A DNA stretch of 64,000 nt from an uncultured Lachnospiraceae bacterium (lineage in GTDB: Bacteria > Bacillota > Clostridia > Lachnospirales > Lachnospiraceae), in NCBI GenBank assembly GCA_958402795.1, contig CATXUX010000003.1, positions 62,001 through 126,000 of the forward strand, in the 5' to 3' direction. Numbering within the stretch: position 1 is the stretch's first letter; every line of letters begins with the position of its first letter. A model generated the notes under the pieces. It was not told where the DNA came from and made no database searches. It worked only from the letters and a program-made list of their open reading frames with translations. Positions 16,641-24,394 of the stretch are shown here, piece by piece. The position numbers and the translations under genes are program-made.

Positions 16641-17828
16641 TTATATAAAATCTTTTGGCTTATACCGCTCCCGAAATTCCCGCGGCGTCATCCCTTTATA
16701 TTTTTTAAAAATATTTCCAAAATAACTCTGGTTCGGGAAATTCACATATTCCGCAATGTGCGACAGGCTCTCGTCCGAGTACATCAGAAGATTTGCGGAA
16801 CGTTCCACCCGCACAGACGTGATATAATCCTGCAGCCGCATCCCGGTTTCTTTCGAAAAGATTCTGGACAAATACGTACTGCTGATTCCCAGAATCTCTG
16901 CGATATCGTCCAGATAAATTTTTTCTTTATAGTGCTTGTTTACGTAATTTTTACACTGCTCCACATAGCTGGAGGTTCTCGTTCCTTCCAGTTTCTTTTT
17001 CACCTGTGTGGTCAGTTCCCGCACTGCACGGTTCCGGCAGTCGATCATTGCCGGAATATCTCTGCATTCTTCGTTTTTCTGAATGTAAAAATCACTGAGC
17101 CGGTATGCCACGACCGGAGAGACGCCTCCTTCGATCGCGGCGCGGGTACATAAAGTAATCGCAACTACAACCGTATTCTTCCAATGATTCATCTCATTTT
17201 CCGAAAGCTTTCCCATATCCATATCAATACGCATACTGTTCTGGACCGCTTCTTCTACTCTGCCCTCCCGGACACAGTCAAGGAGTCTTCGCTCTTCCAT
17301 ATAGGTGTGATGATAAAGTTCCGCTTCGTCCTCTTTGATGGAAAACTTCACCTGCTCCTGCTCGATCTCTTCCTGGCTTTCATATTGGATTCGGTTCCTT
17401 TGCATCAGTTCCGCTTCTTCTGCTTCCTCTCCGGTAATAATGTGATTGATCAGTCCGATCAGGGATAGGATCTGAGCAGTTGTAAACTTATGCAGTTCCT
17501 TTTCCTGTTCCGTTTTGATGCGATACTGCCTGCCAAACTGATGCAGTTCGATACGGTTCAGCCGCTTTAACGCAAGCGGTCCTGTCATCACGTACTGCTC
17601 ATCCGTCTTGATACAACCAAAACATACCCCAAATTCATCCTGATAAATAACGGCAGTTTCTTGACTCTCGGCGCGTTCTCTCAACAGATCACGCAGCTTC
17701 TCTGAGCAATATAACGGATTACTTTCATCCATGTGACATATCTCTTTGAGCATCCCGCCCCCGCAGATACCGATTCCAATCCCCCAGATTTCTCCGATTT
17801 TTGTTAAGGCATAAATGTAATTATCCAT
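16641..17828 (-). CDS. AraC-family transcriptional regulator
   Basis: 395 residues. The C-terminal 100 residues are a standard AraC DNA-binding domain with two helix-turn-helix units: IYLDDIAEILGISSTYLSRI followed by HIAEYVNFPNQSYFGNIFKK and GMTPREFRERY. The N-terminal 200 residues contain a cysteine-bearing stretch (CHMDESNPLYC, FGVCFGC) that I do not recognise; it is presumably the ligand-sensing part. It precedes the solitary TIM-barrel gene on the same strand and is probably a local regulator of the glycoside genes. The ribosome site is weak. A hairpin (GTACGCC/GGCGTAC, about 17890-17905) lies in the 100-nt gap upstream. Confidence 0.85.
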   Translation of the reverse strand: MDNYIYALTKIGEIWGIGIGICGGGMLKEICHMDESNPLYCSEKLRDLLRERAESQETAVIYQDEFGVCFGCIKTDEQYVMTGPLALKRLNRIELHQFGRQYRIKTEQEKELHKFTTAQILSLIGLINHIITGEEAEEAELMQRNRIQYESQEEIEQEQVKFSIKEDEAELYHHTYMEERRLLDCVREGRVEEAVQNSMRIDMDMGKLSENEMNHWKNTVVVAITLCTRAAIEGGVSPVVAYRLSDFYIQKNEECRDIPAMIDCRNRAVRELTTQVKKKLEGTRTSSYVEQCKNYVNKHYKEKIYLDDIAEILGISSTYLSRIFSKETGMRLQDYITSVRVERSANLLMYSDESLSHIAEYVNFPNQSYFGNIFKKYKGMTPREFRERYKPKDFI

Positions 17829-17930
17829 AGGCCACGCTTTCTTTTTCTGTTACTTTTCACGGGTTACCGCCCAACAGCTGCGAAGCCGTACGCCAAAGGC
17901 GTACGTCGCCCTTTTTCCAAATACTTATCC

Positions 17931-18878
17931 TCAGAAAAGGGTTCTTCCATCTCCCATGATCCGGACCGCTGAAGCCATTCCTCCATCACCATATGTAGGA
18001 TTTTTTATAAAATCCTTTGATTCTTCGCTCAATTCCTGATGGTTCGCTATCGAATGGAGCATTTCATTCTCCCAGCCGGATAATCTGGAAGAAGAGATTG
18101 CTTCCAGATCCAGCAATACCTCTGTCATGTGATCACGGTAACTGTTGCTATGTTTTTCTATGATATAACGCATAAGCTCCAGTCGCTTGTTCATGCTTTT
18201 CACATTTGCCGAAGCAGGTGCAGTTCGATAACGAATCAAGGGTTCCTCGACGATTCCGATCCGTGCTTCCGGTGCTGTTTCCAGCATACTTAAGAAAAAC
18301 TCCCAGTCCTCAAAACCGGAGCGCATCGATTCGTCATATCCGCCGCACTGCTCATAACTCTCTCTGCGGAGAATATGTGTTGCCGGACAACAATTATGAG
18401 ATAAAAACGGTATGATTCTTCCGCCTGCAGGACGAACCACGGCATCCAGAACCCCGAAAGTCCGCATCCAGGAAGAAGCCGCAACCATCGCCGGATTATC
18501 ACGGAGCAGCTTGCTGACGCATTCGATGTATCTAGGTTCCAGTTTATCATCGCCGTCAAGAATCAACAGCATGGGAGCCTGCGATTTCTTGATTCCGGTA
18601 TTTCTTGCTGAGGATACACCATGGTTCTCTTGATAATATATCATGACCGGAATTTGTAATTCCCTGTTCTTTTCAATATCACTCAGTATTCTCAGCGACT
18701 CTTCATCCGTTGAGCCATCATCTATGATGATTATTTTTTCAGGCAGCATGGTCTGACTGCACAATGACTGTACTGCGTCCAGAATCATCGTTCCCTGATT
18801 ATAGCTTGTAATGATCGCCTCAACCGCTGTTTCTACATGATTTTCTCTCATTTTGTATCCCCCGCACTCTGATTTCAT
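17931..18878 (-). CDS. Family 2 glycosyltransferase
   Basis: About 315 residues of GT-A fold. Nucleotide-sugar site motifs are IITSYNQG, IIIIDDGSTDEES and the DXD-like ILDGDDKLEP; an acceptor-side GFEDWEF follows. It would transfer a sugar to a surface polysaccharide or another acceptor in the cytoplasm; no membrane segment is present. The start is uncertain: the ATG at 18878 overlaps the stop of the small membrane gene (ATGA) but its AAGGAGG is very close, and the ATG at 18851 has GGGGGA ahead. Last gene of a five-gene operon starting at 20655. Confidence 0.8.
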   Translation of the reverse strand: MKSECGGYKMRENHVETAVEAIITSYNQGTMILDAVQSLCSQTMLPEKIIIIDDGSTDEESLRILSDIEKNRELQIPVMIYYQENHGVSSARNTGIKKSQAPMLLILDGDDKLEPRYIECVSKLLRDNPAMVAASSWMRTFGVLDAVVRPAGGRIIPFLSHNCCPATHILRRESYEQCGGYDESMRSGFEDWEFFLSMLETAPEARIGIVEEPLIRYRTAPASANVKSMNKRLELMRYIIEKHSNSYRDHMTEVLLDLEAISSSRLSGWENEMLHSIANHQELSEESKDFIKNPTYGDGGMASAVRIMGDGRTLF

Positions 18879-19057
18879 TCCCTCCTTAGTAGATTTATAA
18901 CGCATACTACTGTCATGCATGGTGTTACCATTAAGATAAAGCGTAAAACAAACTCATATCCCGTCTCTGCAGGTAAAAAACCAAGTCCGATCAATGATGT
19001 AGCAAATACTAAGATTATTGTAATAATCCCAAAAAAGATTTTTCCTTTTTTACTCAT
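18875..19057 (-). CDS. Small two-helix membrane protein
   Basis: 60 residues from the ATG that follows GGGAGGCGGCACC. Two hydrophobic stretches (IFFGIITIILVFATSLIGLG and VLRFILMVTPCMTVVCVINL) separated by a short loop predict a helical hairpin in the membrane. No family recognised. It lies between the PAS protein and the glycosyltransferase, overlapping the latter. Confidence 0.6.
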   Translation of the reverse strand: MSKKGKIFFGIITIILVFATSLIGLGFLPAETGYEFVLRFILMVTPCMTVVCVINLLRRE

Positions 19058-19092
19058 GGTGCCGCCTCCCATCTTAACCTTTCTGTCGCATA

Positions 19093-19464
19093 TTACCAGA
19101 GATCATATGGTTTCATGCTTTCCGGATTTCTATATTCATGTTTTTCATAGTATCCGATCAGTTTTCCATTATCCCGCAAAGCCACCATGTAAATGTCTTT
19201 ATTTTCCCTGGCATTGTGACCGGTATATACAATATTGTGTTCCTCATTTTCTGCGAACCAGTCTGTCACCTGCTGTATTTTTCTGCCTGACTCTGCACTG
19301 TGACAAGCCAAAAGGCTTCTCCCTGTCAGAGCAGCTCCGCCTCTTTTTTCATAATTCTTTACTGCTGCCGGATTCATATAGATGATCTCATGCTGCAAAT
19401 TGCATATGACCACAGAAGTTCTGTCCTGATCTACAATGCTCTTATAATAGCTTATGTCGTTCAT
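19093..19464 (-). CDS. Stand-alone PAS domain protein
   Basis: 123 residues from the ATG at 19464, chosen for its AAAGGATAAT ribosome site; the frame is open further upstream but overlaps the nitroreductase gene. A single PAS fold is visible: TSVVICNLQHEIIYMNPAAV, GRSLLACH, then NIVYTGHNARENKDIYMVAL and IGYYEKHEY. There is no output domain, so it may bind heme, flavin or a small ligand and act through a partner. It begins 13 nt after the nitroreductase stop, which suggests a redox connection. Confidence 0.75.
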   Translation of the reverse strand: MNDISYYKSIVDQDRTSVVICNLQHEIIYMNPAAVKNYEKRGGAALTGRSLLACHSAESGRKIQQVTDWFAENEEHNIVYTGHNARENKDIYMVALRDNGKLIGYYEKHEYRNPESMKPYDLW

Positions 19465-19477
19465 GGTATTATCCTTT

Positions 19478-19972
19478 CTAGCACACATAATGCACCCTTG
19501 CCTCATCGTACCGGTCCTGCTGTTTTCGTTCGCTTTCCGGATATCCGCAGGGAACAAGGGCAAAAGGATCTACAGACTCCGGCAGGTCAAGAATTTCACT
19601 TACTGCTTTCATCCTGTCTTCTTCCGGTGCGATACCAAGCCAGACTGCGCCAAGTCCGAGTTCATCCGCCTGTAAAAGAAGATTCTCCACGGCTGCACTT
19701 AAATCGATTTGAAAATATTCCGGCGCAATCCCTTTCTTCCGGATGCATGGCACAAAAACAAGCGGAGCGCCCGCTGCGCATCCCGCATACGGAGACGCCT
19801 TGGAAAGCTTATCAATAATCTCCGAATTTGTCACGACATAGAATTCCCACGGCTGCTGGTTGCATGCCGATGGAGCCGCCATTGCCGCCCGGAGCATTTG
19901 CTCGATCTTTTCCTGTTCCACATTCTTGTCCTGATATTTTCTGATACTCACTCTGTGAAAAATACTGCTCAT
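19478..19972 (-). CDS. Nitroreductase family flavoprotein
   Basis: 164 residues, the short form of the FMN-dependent family. The N-terminal RVSIRKYQDKNVEQEKIEQM and AAPSACNQQPWEFYVV bind FMN; the LGLGAVWLGI segment near residue 105 is also typical. Likely reduces nitro compounds, quinones or an unsaturated metabolite with NAD(P)H. Overlaps the Uma2 gene upstream by 4 nt (ATGA), so both are translated together. Confidence 0.85.
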   Translation of the reverse strand: MSSIFHRVSIRKYQDKNVEQEKIEQMLRAAMAAPSACNQQPWEFYVVTNSEIIDKLSKASPYAGCAAGAPLVFVPCIRKKGIAPEYFQIDLSAAVENLLLQADELGLGAVWLGIAPEEDRMKAVSEILDLPESVDPFALVPCGYPESERKQQDRYDEARVHYVC

Positions 19973-20655
19973 GATATAACACCTCCGATTAGTTCCGCCT
20001 TAATCTCTGAAAAATCAATTTTCAGTTCCGGATAGATTCTTGACGCCACCGTATCGTCAAATGAATAAACGACCGGTATCGCATCCTGCTCAAATGTATG
20101 AACAATAATCCTCATTTTCAGCGGATCGACAATCCAATATTCCCTTACTCCGGCATCTTTATATTTCCAAAGTTTCACCCCGTAATCTCGTTTCTGAGTC
20201 GACGGGGATACAATTTCTACTGCCAGATCAGGAGCGCCTTCGCAGCGGATTCCACCCTCGTATTTGCTTTTATCACAAATGATCATATAATCCGGCTGCA
20301 CGATGGTGGTATCGTCCCGATTCAGTCTCACATCAAACGGTGCAGGAAATCCTTTGCATTTCCGTTTTGAACGTTGCAGAAACAAGCCGATCTGAATGGT
20401 AAGCGCCGATAAGATCAATTGATGATTTGCAGACGGCGCAGACATATTATAAAGCCTGCCATCTATCAACTCCGCCCGAACATCCTCCGGCAGGCTGTAA
20501 TAATCTTCTAAGGTTTTCTTTTCATACTCATTTACCTGAGCATGATATGCCGGTGTCTCCCGTACAATCATCATGTCCCCGCCGTCACTGTGTCCCATTT
20601 TCTCATCGTCCGCTTCAAATGCTTTTTCGGGATTTTCCGTTTCATATTCCTTCAA
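19969..20655 (-). CDS. Uma2 family protein (PD-(D/E)XK nuclease fold), copy 2
   Basis: 228 residues with a 45-residue N-terminal extension absent from the other two Uma2 proteins. Conserved parts: RAELIDGRLYNMSAPS, QPDYMIICDKSKYEGG, APDLAVEIVSPSTQKRDYG, KLWKYKDAGVREYWIVD. Active-site D, E and K are in place. The apparent start is TTG; ATGs at codons 20 and 28-29 are alternatives. It opens an operon with nitroreductase, PAS, membrane and glycosyltransferase genes, an unexpected partnership for a putative nuclease. Its promoter is unlike the shared one of copies 1 and 3. Confidence 0.82.
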   Translation of the reverse strand: MKEYETENPEKAFEADDEKMGHSDGGDMMIVRETPAYHAQVNEYEKKTLEDYYSLPEDVRAELIDGRLYNMSAPSANHQLILSALTIQIGLFLQRSKRKCKGFPAPFDVRLNRDDTTIVQPDYMIICDKSKYEGGIRCEGAPDLAVEIVSPSTQKRDYGVKLWKYKDAGVREYWIVDPLKMRIIVHTFEQDAIPVVYSFDDTVASRIYPELKIDFSEIKAELIGGVIS

Positions 20656-20700
20656 ATAATTGTCCCTCGCTTCCTTTTCCTTAACATTTTTCTTTTCTTT

Positions 20701-20729
20701 ATTTTGTCGCTTTCTTTTGCAAATGTCAA
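20701..20729 (-). promoter_or_regulatory. Promoter of the Uma2/nitroreductase/PAS/GT operon
   Basis: Minus strand TTGACA (20724-20729) and CAAAAT (20701-20706) are 17 nt apart, about 50 nt ahead of the Uma2 start. Confidence 0.55.
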
Positions 20730-20775
20730 GTGCGGGAAGAAATGTTTTAATCCTTTGTTTTACCCCTCCAAATTA

Positions 20776-21390
20776 CTATACGTCGCAGCGTTTCGAAAGA
20801 TCTACGATTCTTGTCGCGATTCGATCTGCAAGATACCTGTTATGTGTCACTGCGATGATTCCCATATTTCGTTTTTTGGCTTCGCTTAAAACGACATTCC
20901 AGATCTGTGCCTGTGTGATGACATCAAGCATCGTACTGATCTCATCGCAGATGAGATAATCCGCGCCGCTCATCAACGCCCTCGCGACACAGAATCTCTG
21001 CAGCTCACCGCCGGACAATTCTCTTGGAAATCTCTCAAGCCATGCCTTCTCAATTCCAAAAGCTTCCAGCATATCTTCCTGAAGTTTCCCGCTTTCCTCC
21101 AATACACGTCTCAGTTTCCAACGGGGATTGACGGCCTTTTCCGGATGCTGGCAGATCAGTTGAACCGGACAGATTCCTCTTGTTGGAAGTGGCGCATGAT
21201 CCAGCAGGATTTCTCCTTTATCCGGTTTCAGATACCCGGCCAGAAGCATGGCAAATGTGGTCTTCCCATATCCGCTCGGTGCAAATACTGCAACTCTCTC
21301 GCCCCTGCCGATCTCGATGCTGCGGTCTTCAAGAATCCACGGTTGTCCCGAATGATAACGGAAATATACATGTTTTGCTTCAAGCGCCAT
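20776..21390 (-). CDS. ABC transporter ATPase, nickel/oligopeptide type (second ATPase)
   Basis: 204 residues. Walker A is FAPSGYGKTT, the ABC signature is ELSGGELQRF and the Walker B region is DYLICDEIS, with the switch histidine in VTHNR. It is shorter than OppF proteins because it lacks the C-terminal Oligo_HPY region, as in NikE-type ATPases. The glycine-lysine loop reads GYGKT rather than GSGKS, still functional by pattern. It overlaps the upstream ATPase gene by 11 nt and ends the importer operon. Confidence 0.85.
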   Translation of the reverse strand: MALEAKHVYFRYHSGQPWILEDRSIEIGRGERVAVFAPSGYGKTTFAMLLAGYLKPDKGEILLDHAPLPTRGICPVQLICQHPEKAVNPRWKLRRVLEESGKLQEDMLEAFGIEKAWLERFPRELSGGELQRFCVARALMSGADYLICDEISTMLDVITQAQIWNVVLSEAKKRNMGIIAVTHNRYLADRIATRIVDLSKRCDV

Positions 21391-22315
21391 AGTAGCACCT
21401 CACTTCTCCGCCTTGTACTTCACGCACCGGCGGCAGCATCTGTGTACATTCCGCCGTCTTATATGGGCAGCGTGGTGCAAACAGGCAGCCTTTTGGAAGC
21501 GCGCCGGCATAAGGCTGAAACCCTTCGATGGGTTGAAATTCATTTTGCGGAAGCGCTCTCCACAATGCTTTGGAATAGGGGTGGCGCAGCGCATCCGGGC
21601 CATTTTTAAAATCCTCTGCTCTTGCGGTCTCTACTGTAGTTCCGGCGTAAAAAACCGCAACTCTGTCCGCAAATTCTACGGCCAGATCGATATCGTGGGT
21701 GATCAGAACAACTGCTTTTCCTGCATCTGCCATCTCCCGGAACATCTGCAGCGCTTCAAGCGCCTGCCCAAGACTCATGCCCGGCGTCGGTTCGTCTGCA
21801 ATGATCAGTTCGGCCTCCGTAATCAGCGCGGTAGATACAAGGACACGTCTTGCCATCCCGCCGGAGAGCTGGAACGGATAGAGCCGTGCTGTCTCATCCG
21901 GCAGTCCGAGACGGCGAAACAGACGTTTTCTCTTCTCCACAGGACGTGGTTTCCTGTGTCCGTCCACTTGTCGTCCCGTCTTCATCAGCGGATCGAGAAA
22001 TGCGACAGACTGAGGTACAAGCGCGATTTCTGTCCCCCTGAGCTGTTCCTGTCTCTGTGATGTCAATTCTTCTCCCTTATAATGCAGATGCCCGCGGACT
22101 GTGGCATTGGCGGGCAGAATGCCGAGAATGGCAGAAGCCAGCAGACTTTTCCCTGATCCGGATGAACCAGCGATCGCCACAATCTCACCGGGGCGTACTT
22201 TCAGATGCAGATCCGAGATAACCTGCAGGTCTTTCTGCTCCAGTCCGCGGTCATACATGCGAAATGTAACAGACAGGTCATGAATTTCCAGTAACGTATC
22301 CTTTTTTTGTTCCAT
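21380..22315 (-). CDS. ABC transporter ATPase, nickel/oligopeptide type (first ATPase)
   Basis: 311 residues. Walker A AGSSGSGKS, signature QLSGGMARRV, Walker B ELIIADEPTPGMS and H-switch ITHDI are intact. The C-terminal CLFAPRCPYKTAECTQ is the cysteine-bearing Oligo_HPY extension found in Opp/Dpp/Nik ATPases. It powers import through the two permeases immediately upstream and works with the 20776-21390 ATPase as a heterodimer. Gap of 31 nt to the permease gene. Confidence 0.88.
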   Translation of the reverse strand: MEQKKDTLLEIHDLSVTFRMYDRGLEQKDLQVISDLHLKVRPGEIVAIAGSSGSGKSLLASAILGILPANATVRGHLHYKGEELTSQRQEQLRGTEIALVPQSVAFLDPLMKTGRQVDGHRKPRPVEKRKRLFRRLGLPDETARLYPFQLSGGMARRVLVSTALITEAELIIADEPTPGMSLGQALEALQMFREMADAGKAVVLITHDIDLAVEFADRVAVFYAGTTVETARAEDFKNGPDALRHPYSKALWRALPQNEFQPIEGFQPYAGALPKGCLFAPRCPYKTAECTQMLPPVREVQGGEVRCYYGA

Positions 22316-22346
22316 CGCTTCTCCTTATCCCAGTGTTCGTTTTTTA

Positions 22347-23171
22347 CTATTCCTGTGCGCTGTATGGATCCAGGATCATCCGCAGATTGTCCCCGAGTTT
22401 ATCCAGCAGCAGTACGATCAGTACAAGCGTAAGTCCTGGCAGTACGGCAGACCACCACATTCCTGTGGAAAGATACCTCATGCTTTCCGAGAGGATGATT
22501 CCGATCGCAGGCTCCTCCGGCGGCAGTCCAAATCCCAGGAAGGAAACGGATGCTTCGTGCAGGATCGCATGGGGAAACATCAGAACCAGTCCCACAAAAA
22601 ACTGCGGAACCAGATGCGGCAGCAGATGATGCACCAGTATCCATCCGCCTGATTTTCCGAGTTTGCGGGATACTGCCACATATTGCTGCGAGCGAAGCTG
22701 CAGTACCTCTCCGCGGATCAGGCGGGCAAGGCTGCACCAGTGTGTAGCTGCGATCCCGATCAGCAGGCCCTTTAACCCTTTGCCTGCGGCAAAAGATATG
22801 AGAATGACAAGGATCGTATGCGGAATACTCATGACGAGGTCAATCAGCCAGTTTACAAACGCATCCAACTGCCTTGGCCCCGCTGCCGCTGCAATCCCGA
22901 CAAGGACTGCAACAACCGCGCTGATCAGCGAAGCCACTCCTCCGACTGTCAGACTGACCGATAATCCTTTGACCGTGCGCAGCAGAAGATCTCTGCCCAG
23001 TGCGTCTGTACCAAACGGATGCGCAAAAGAGGGCGGTTGCCCGGCATTCAGATAGTTTCCGGCTGTCGCCTCCTCCGGAATGAGCAGTCCGGATACGTAA
23101 ATTGCAATCAGTATCAGCGCCATAACGATCGTCAGAATCACCACCTTTGTGCGTCGGTTCCATGTATTCAT
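22347..23171 (-). CDS. ABC transporter permease, NikC/DppC type
   Basis: 274 residues with about five to six membrane helices. The N-terminal loop HPFGTDALGRDLLLRTVKG and the cytoplasmic coupling sequence RGEVLQLRSQQYV followed by HLLPHL (EAA loop region) are family hallmarks. Its start overlaps the stop of the other permease gene by 4 nt, so the two halves of the channel are translated together. Confidence 0.87.
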   Translation of the reverse strand: MNTWNRRTKVVILTIVMALILIAIYVSGLLIPEEATAGNYLNAGQPPSFAHPFGTDALGRDLLLRTVKGLSVSLTVGGVASLISAVVAVLVGIAAAAGPRQLDAFVNWLIDLVMSIPHTILVILISFAAGKGLKGLLIGIAATHWCSLARLIRGEVLQLRSQQYVAVSRKLGKSGGWILVHHLLPHLVPQFFVGLVLMFPHAILHEASVSFLGFGLPPEEPAIGIILSESMRYLSTGMWWSAVLPGLTLVLIVLLLDKLGDNLRMILDPYSAQE

Positions 23172-24181
23172 TCGTCTGCCTCCCGTATCTGTGGATCAAT
23201 GACTCCATAAAGTAAATTTGCGATCAGGTTTCCCGCCGCGACAAATAATGCGGAAAACAGCGTGATCCCCAGAAGCAGGGAAACATCGCCGTTTAATCCG
23301 GCTTCCGTCACCGCACTGCCCAGTCCCGGATAGCTGAACACATTTTCCGCCAGGACCGAACCGCCAAACAGTTCGGAAAAAGAAGCAAACTGTAATGTCA
23401 GTGCCGGAAGTAAGATATTGCGCAGGCCATGGCGTCTCAGAATCGTCAGGTTTCCTTCTCCTCTCGCTTTCGCAAATAAGACATATTCACTGTTCCATAC
23501 GTCTATGAGTTTTTGCCGTGTATGCAAGGCAATATCCGAAAACGAGGTCAGGCTCAAAGTGATCGCAGGCAGCGCCAGATGATACAGCCTTTGTCCGACC
23601 GTCACATCCCTGCTCAGCACTCCGATCGGACTGGAAAATCCAATCGGGAACCATTTCAGCCATACGGCAAAAACAAGGAGAAACACCAGTCCAAGCCAGA
23701 ACGTCGGAACCGAGCTGAGAATGTAACAGACTTTCTTCAGAATTTTATCCGGCATTTTATCCTGATACATTCCCATCACACATCCAAGGAAAAATCCGAT
23801 CAGTCCGGACAGAACCCATGCGCAGAGCATCAGTGCCAGTGAATTCAAAAACCGTTCCCCGATGATATCTGCAACAGGTCTGCGGTATAACGCCGATTCT
23901 CCGAGATTTCCATGCAGAACCTCCTCAAGCCAGCTAAAATACCGCTCTGCGGGCGGTTCATCCACGCCCCAGTAATCTTCGATCTCTGCGCGCTGCTCTG
24001 GTGATACTGACGTCTCCAGTCCCAGAATATACTGCTGCACCGGATCCACCGGAGAGGCACTTACCAGTGCAAATGTAATGATACTTACCGCCAGTAGAAG
24101 TGTAACCGTTCTTATACTGTATGTAATACCTGTGCGGAACAACCGCCCGATTCTGTCTTTCATCATATACTCCTGATTCAA
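23168..24181 (-). CDS. ABC transporter permease, NikB/DppB type
   Basis: 337 residues. Residues about 20-60 contain the first helix and the SPVDPVQQYI loop, followed by a periplasmic-side stretch WGVDEPPAERYFSWLEEVLH, as usual for DppB/NikB. The EAA-like loop is VLFAKARGEGNLTILRRHGL. It starts right after a 210-nt multi-hairpin element that separates it from the binding-protein gene, which may lower its expression relative to the binding protein. Confidence 0.87.
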   Translation of the reverse strand: MNQEYMMKDRIGRLFRTGITYSIRTVTLLLAVSIITFALVSASPVDPVQQYILGLETSVSPEQRAEIEDYWGVDEPPAERYFSWLEEVLHGNLGESALYRRPVADIIGERFLNSLALMLCAWVLSGLIGFFLGCVMGMYQDKMPDKILKKVCYILSSVPTFWLGLVFLLVFAVWLKWFPIGFSSPIGVLSRDVTVGQRLYHLALPAITLSLTSFSDIALHTRQKLIDVWNSEYVLFAKARGEGNLTILRRHGLRNILLPALTLQFASFSELFGGSVLAENVFSYPGLGSAVTEAGLNGDVSLLLGITLFSALFVAAGNLIANLLYGVIDPQIREADE

Positions 24182-24393
24182 TCTATAGATACCATAGTTT
24201 GGGATTTTTGCCCCTCAACTATGATACCTACGGATTGTTTCGTGCTACGCACTCCCACAATCCTGCCCCAAATTCGGATATCGTGTGGCATACGCCCCAC
24301 TTTTATCCTCATGTTGGGGCGGGTCCCAAGGTCTTTCACCCACCTATGAGCAAGCTCATGTGGGTTTAGACCTTTTGACCCTGGTATCGTCAT
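24182..24393 (-). repeat. Multi-hairpin intergenic element in an ABC operon
   Basis: The space between the binding-protein stop and the permease start is filled with stem-loops: CATAGTT/AACTATG (24193-24223), GGATTGT/ACAATCC with inner GTGC/GCAC (24232-24263), CGCCCCA/TGGGGCG (24293-24321), and a long stem joining GGTCT/AGACC, CCCAC/GTGGG and TGAGC/GCTCA (24330-24372). There is no T run, so it is not a simple terminator. A 71-codon open frame spans it but looks like a by-product of the structure. It may be a dispersed repeat or an RNA-processing and stability element. Confidence 0.6.
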
Positions 24394-24394
24394 T

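Noticed and set aside
24178..24393. 71-codon open frame between binding-protein and permease genes
   Set aside because: The sequence is explained by four paired stems; no ribosome site precedes the ATG, and the codons follow the stem arms rather than any protein pattern.
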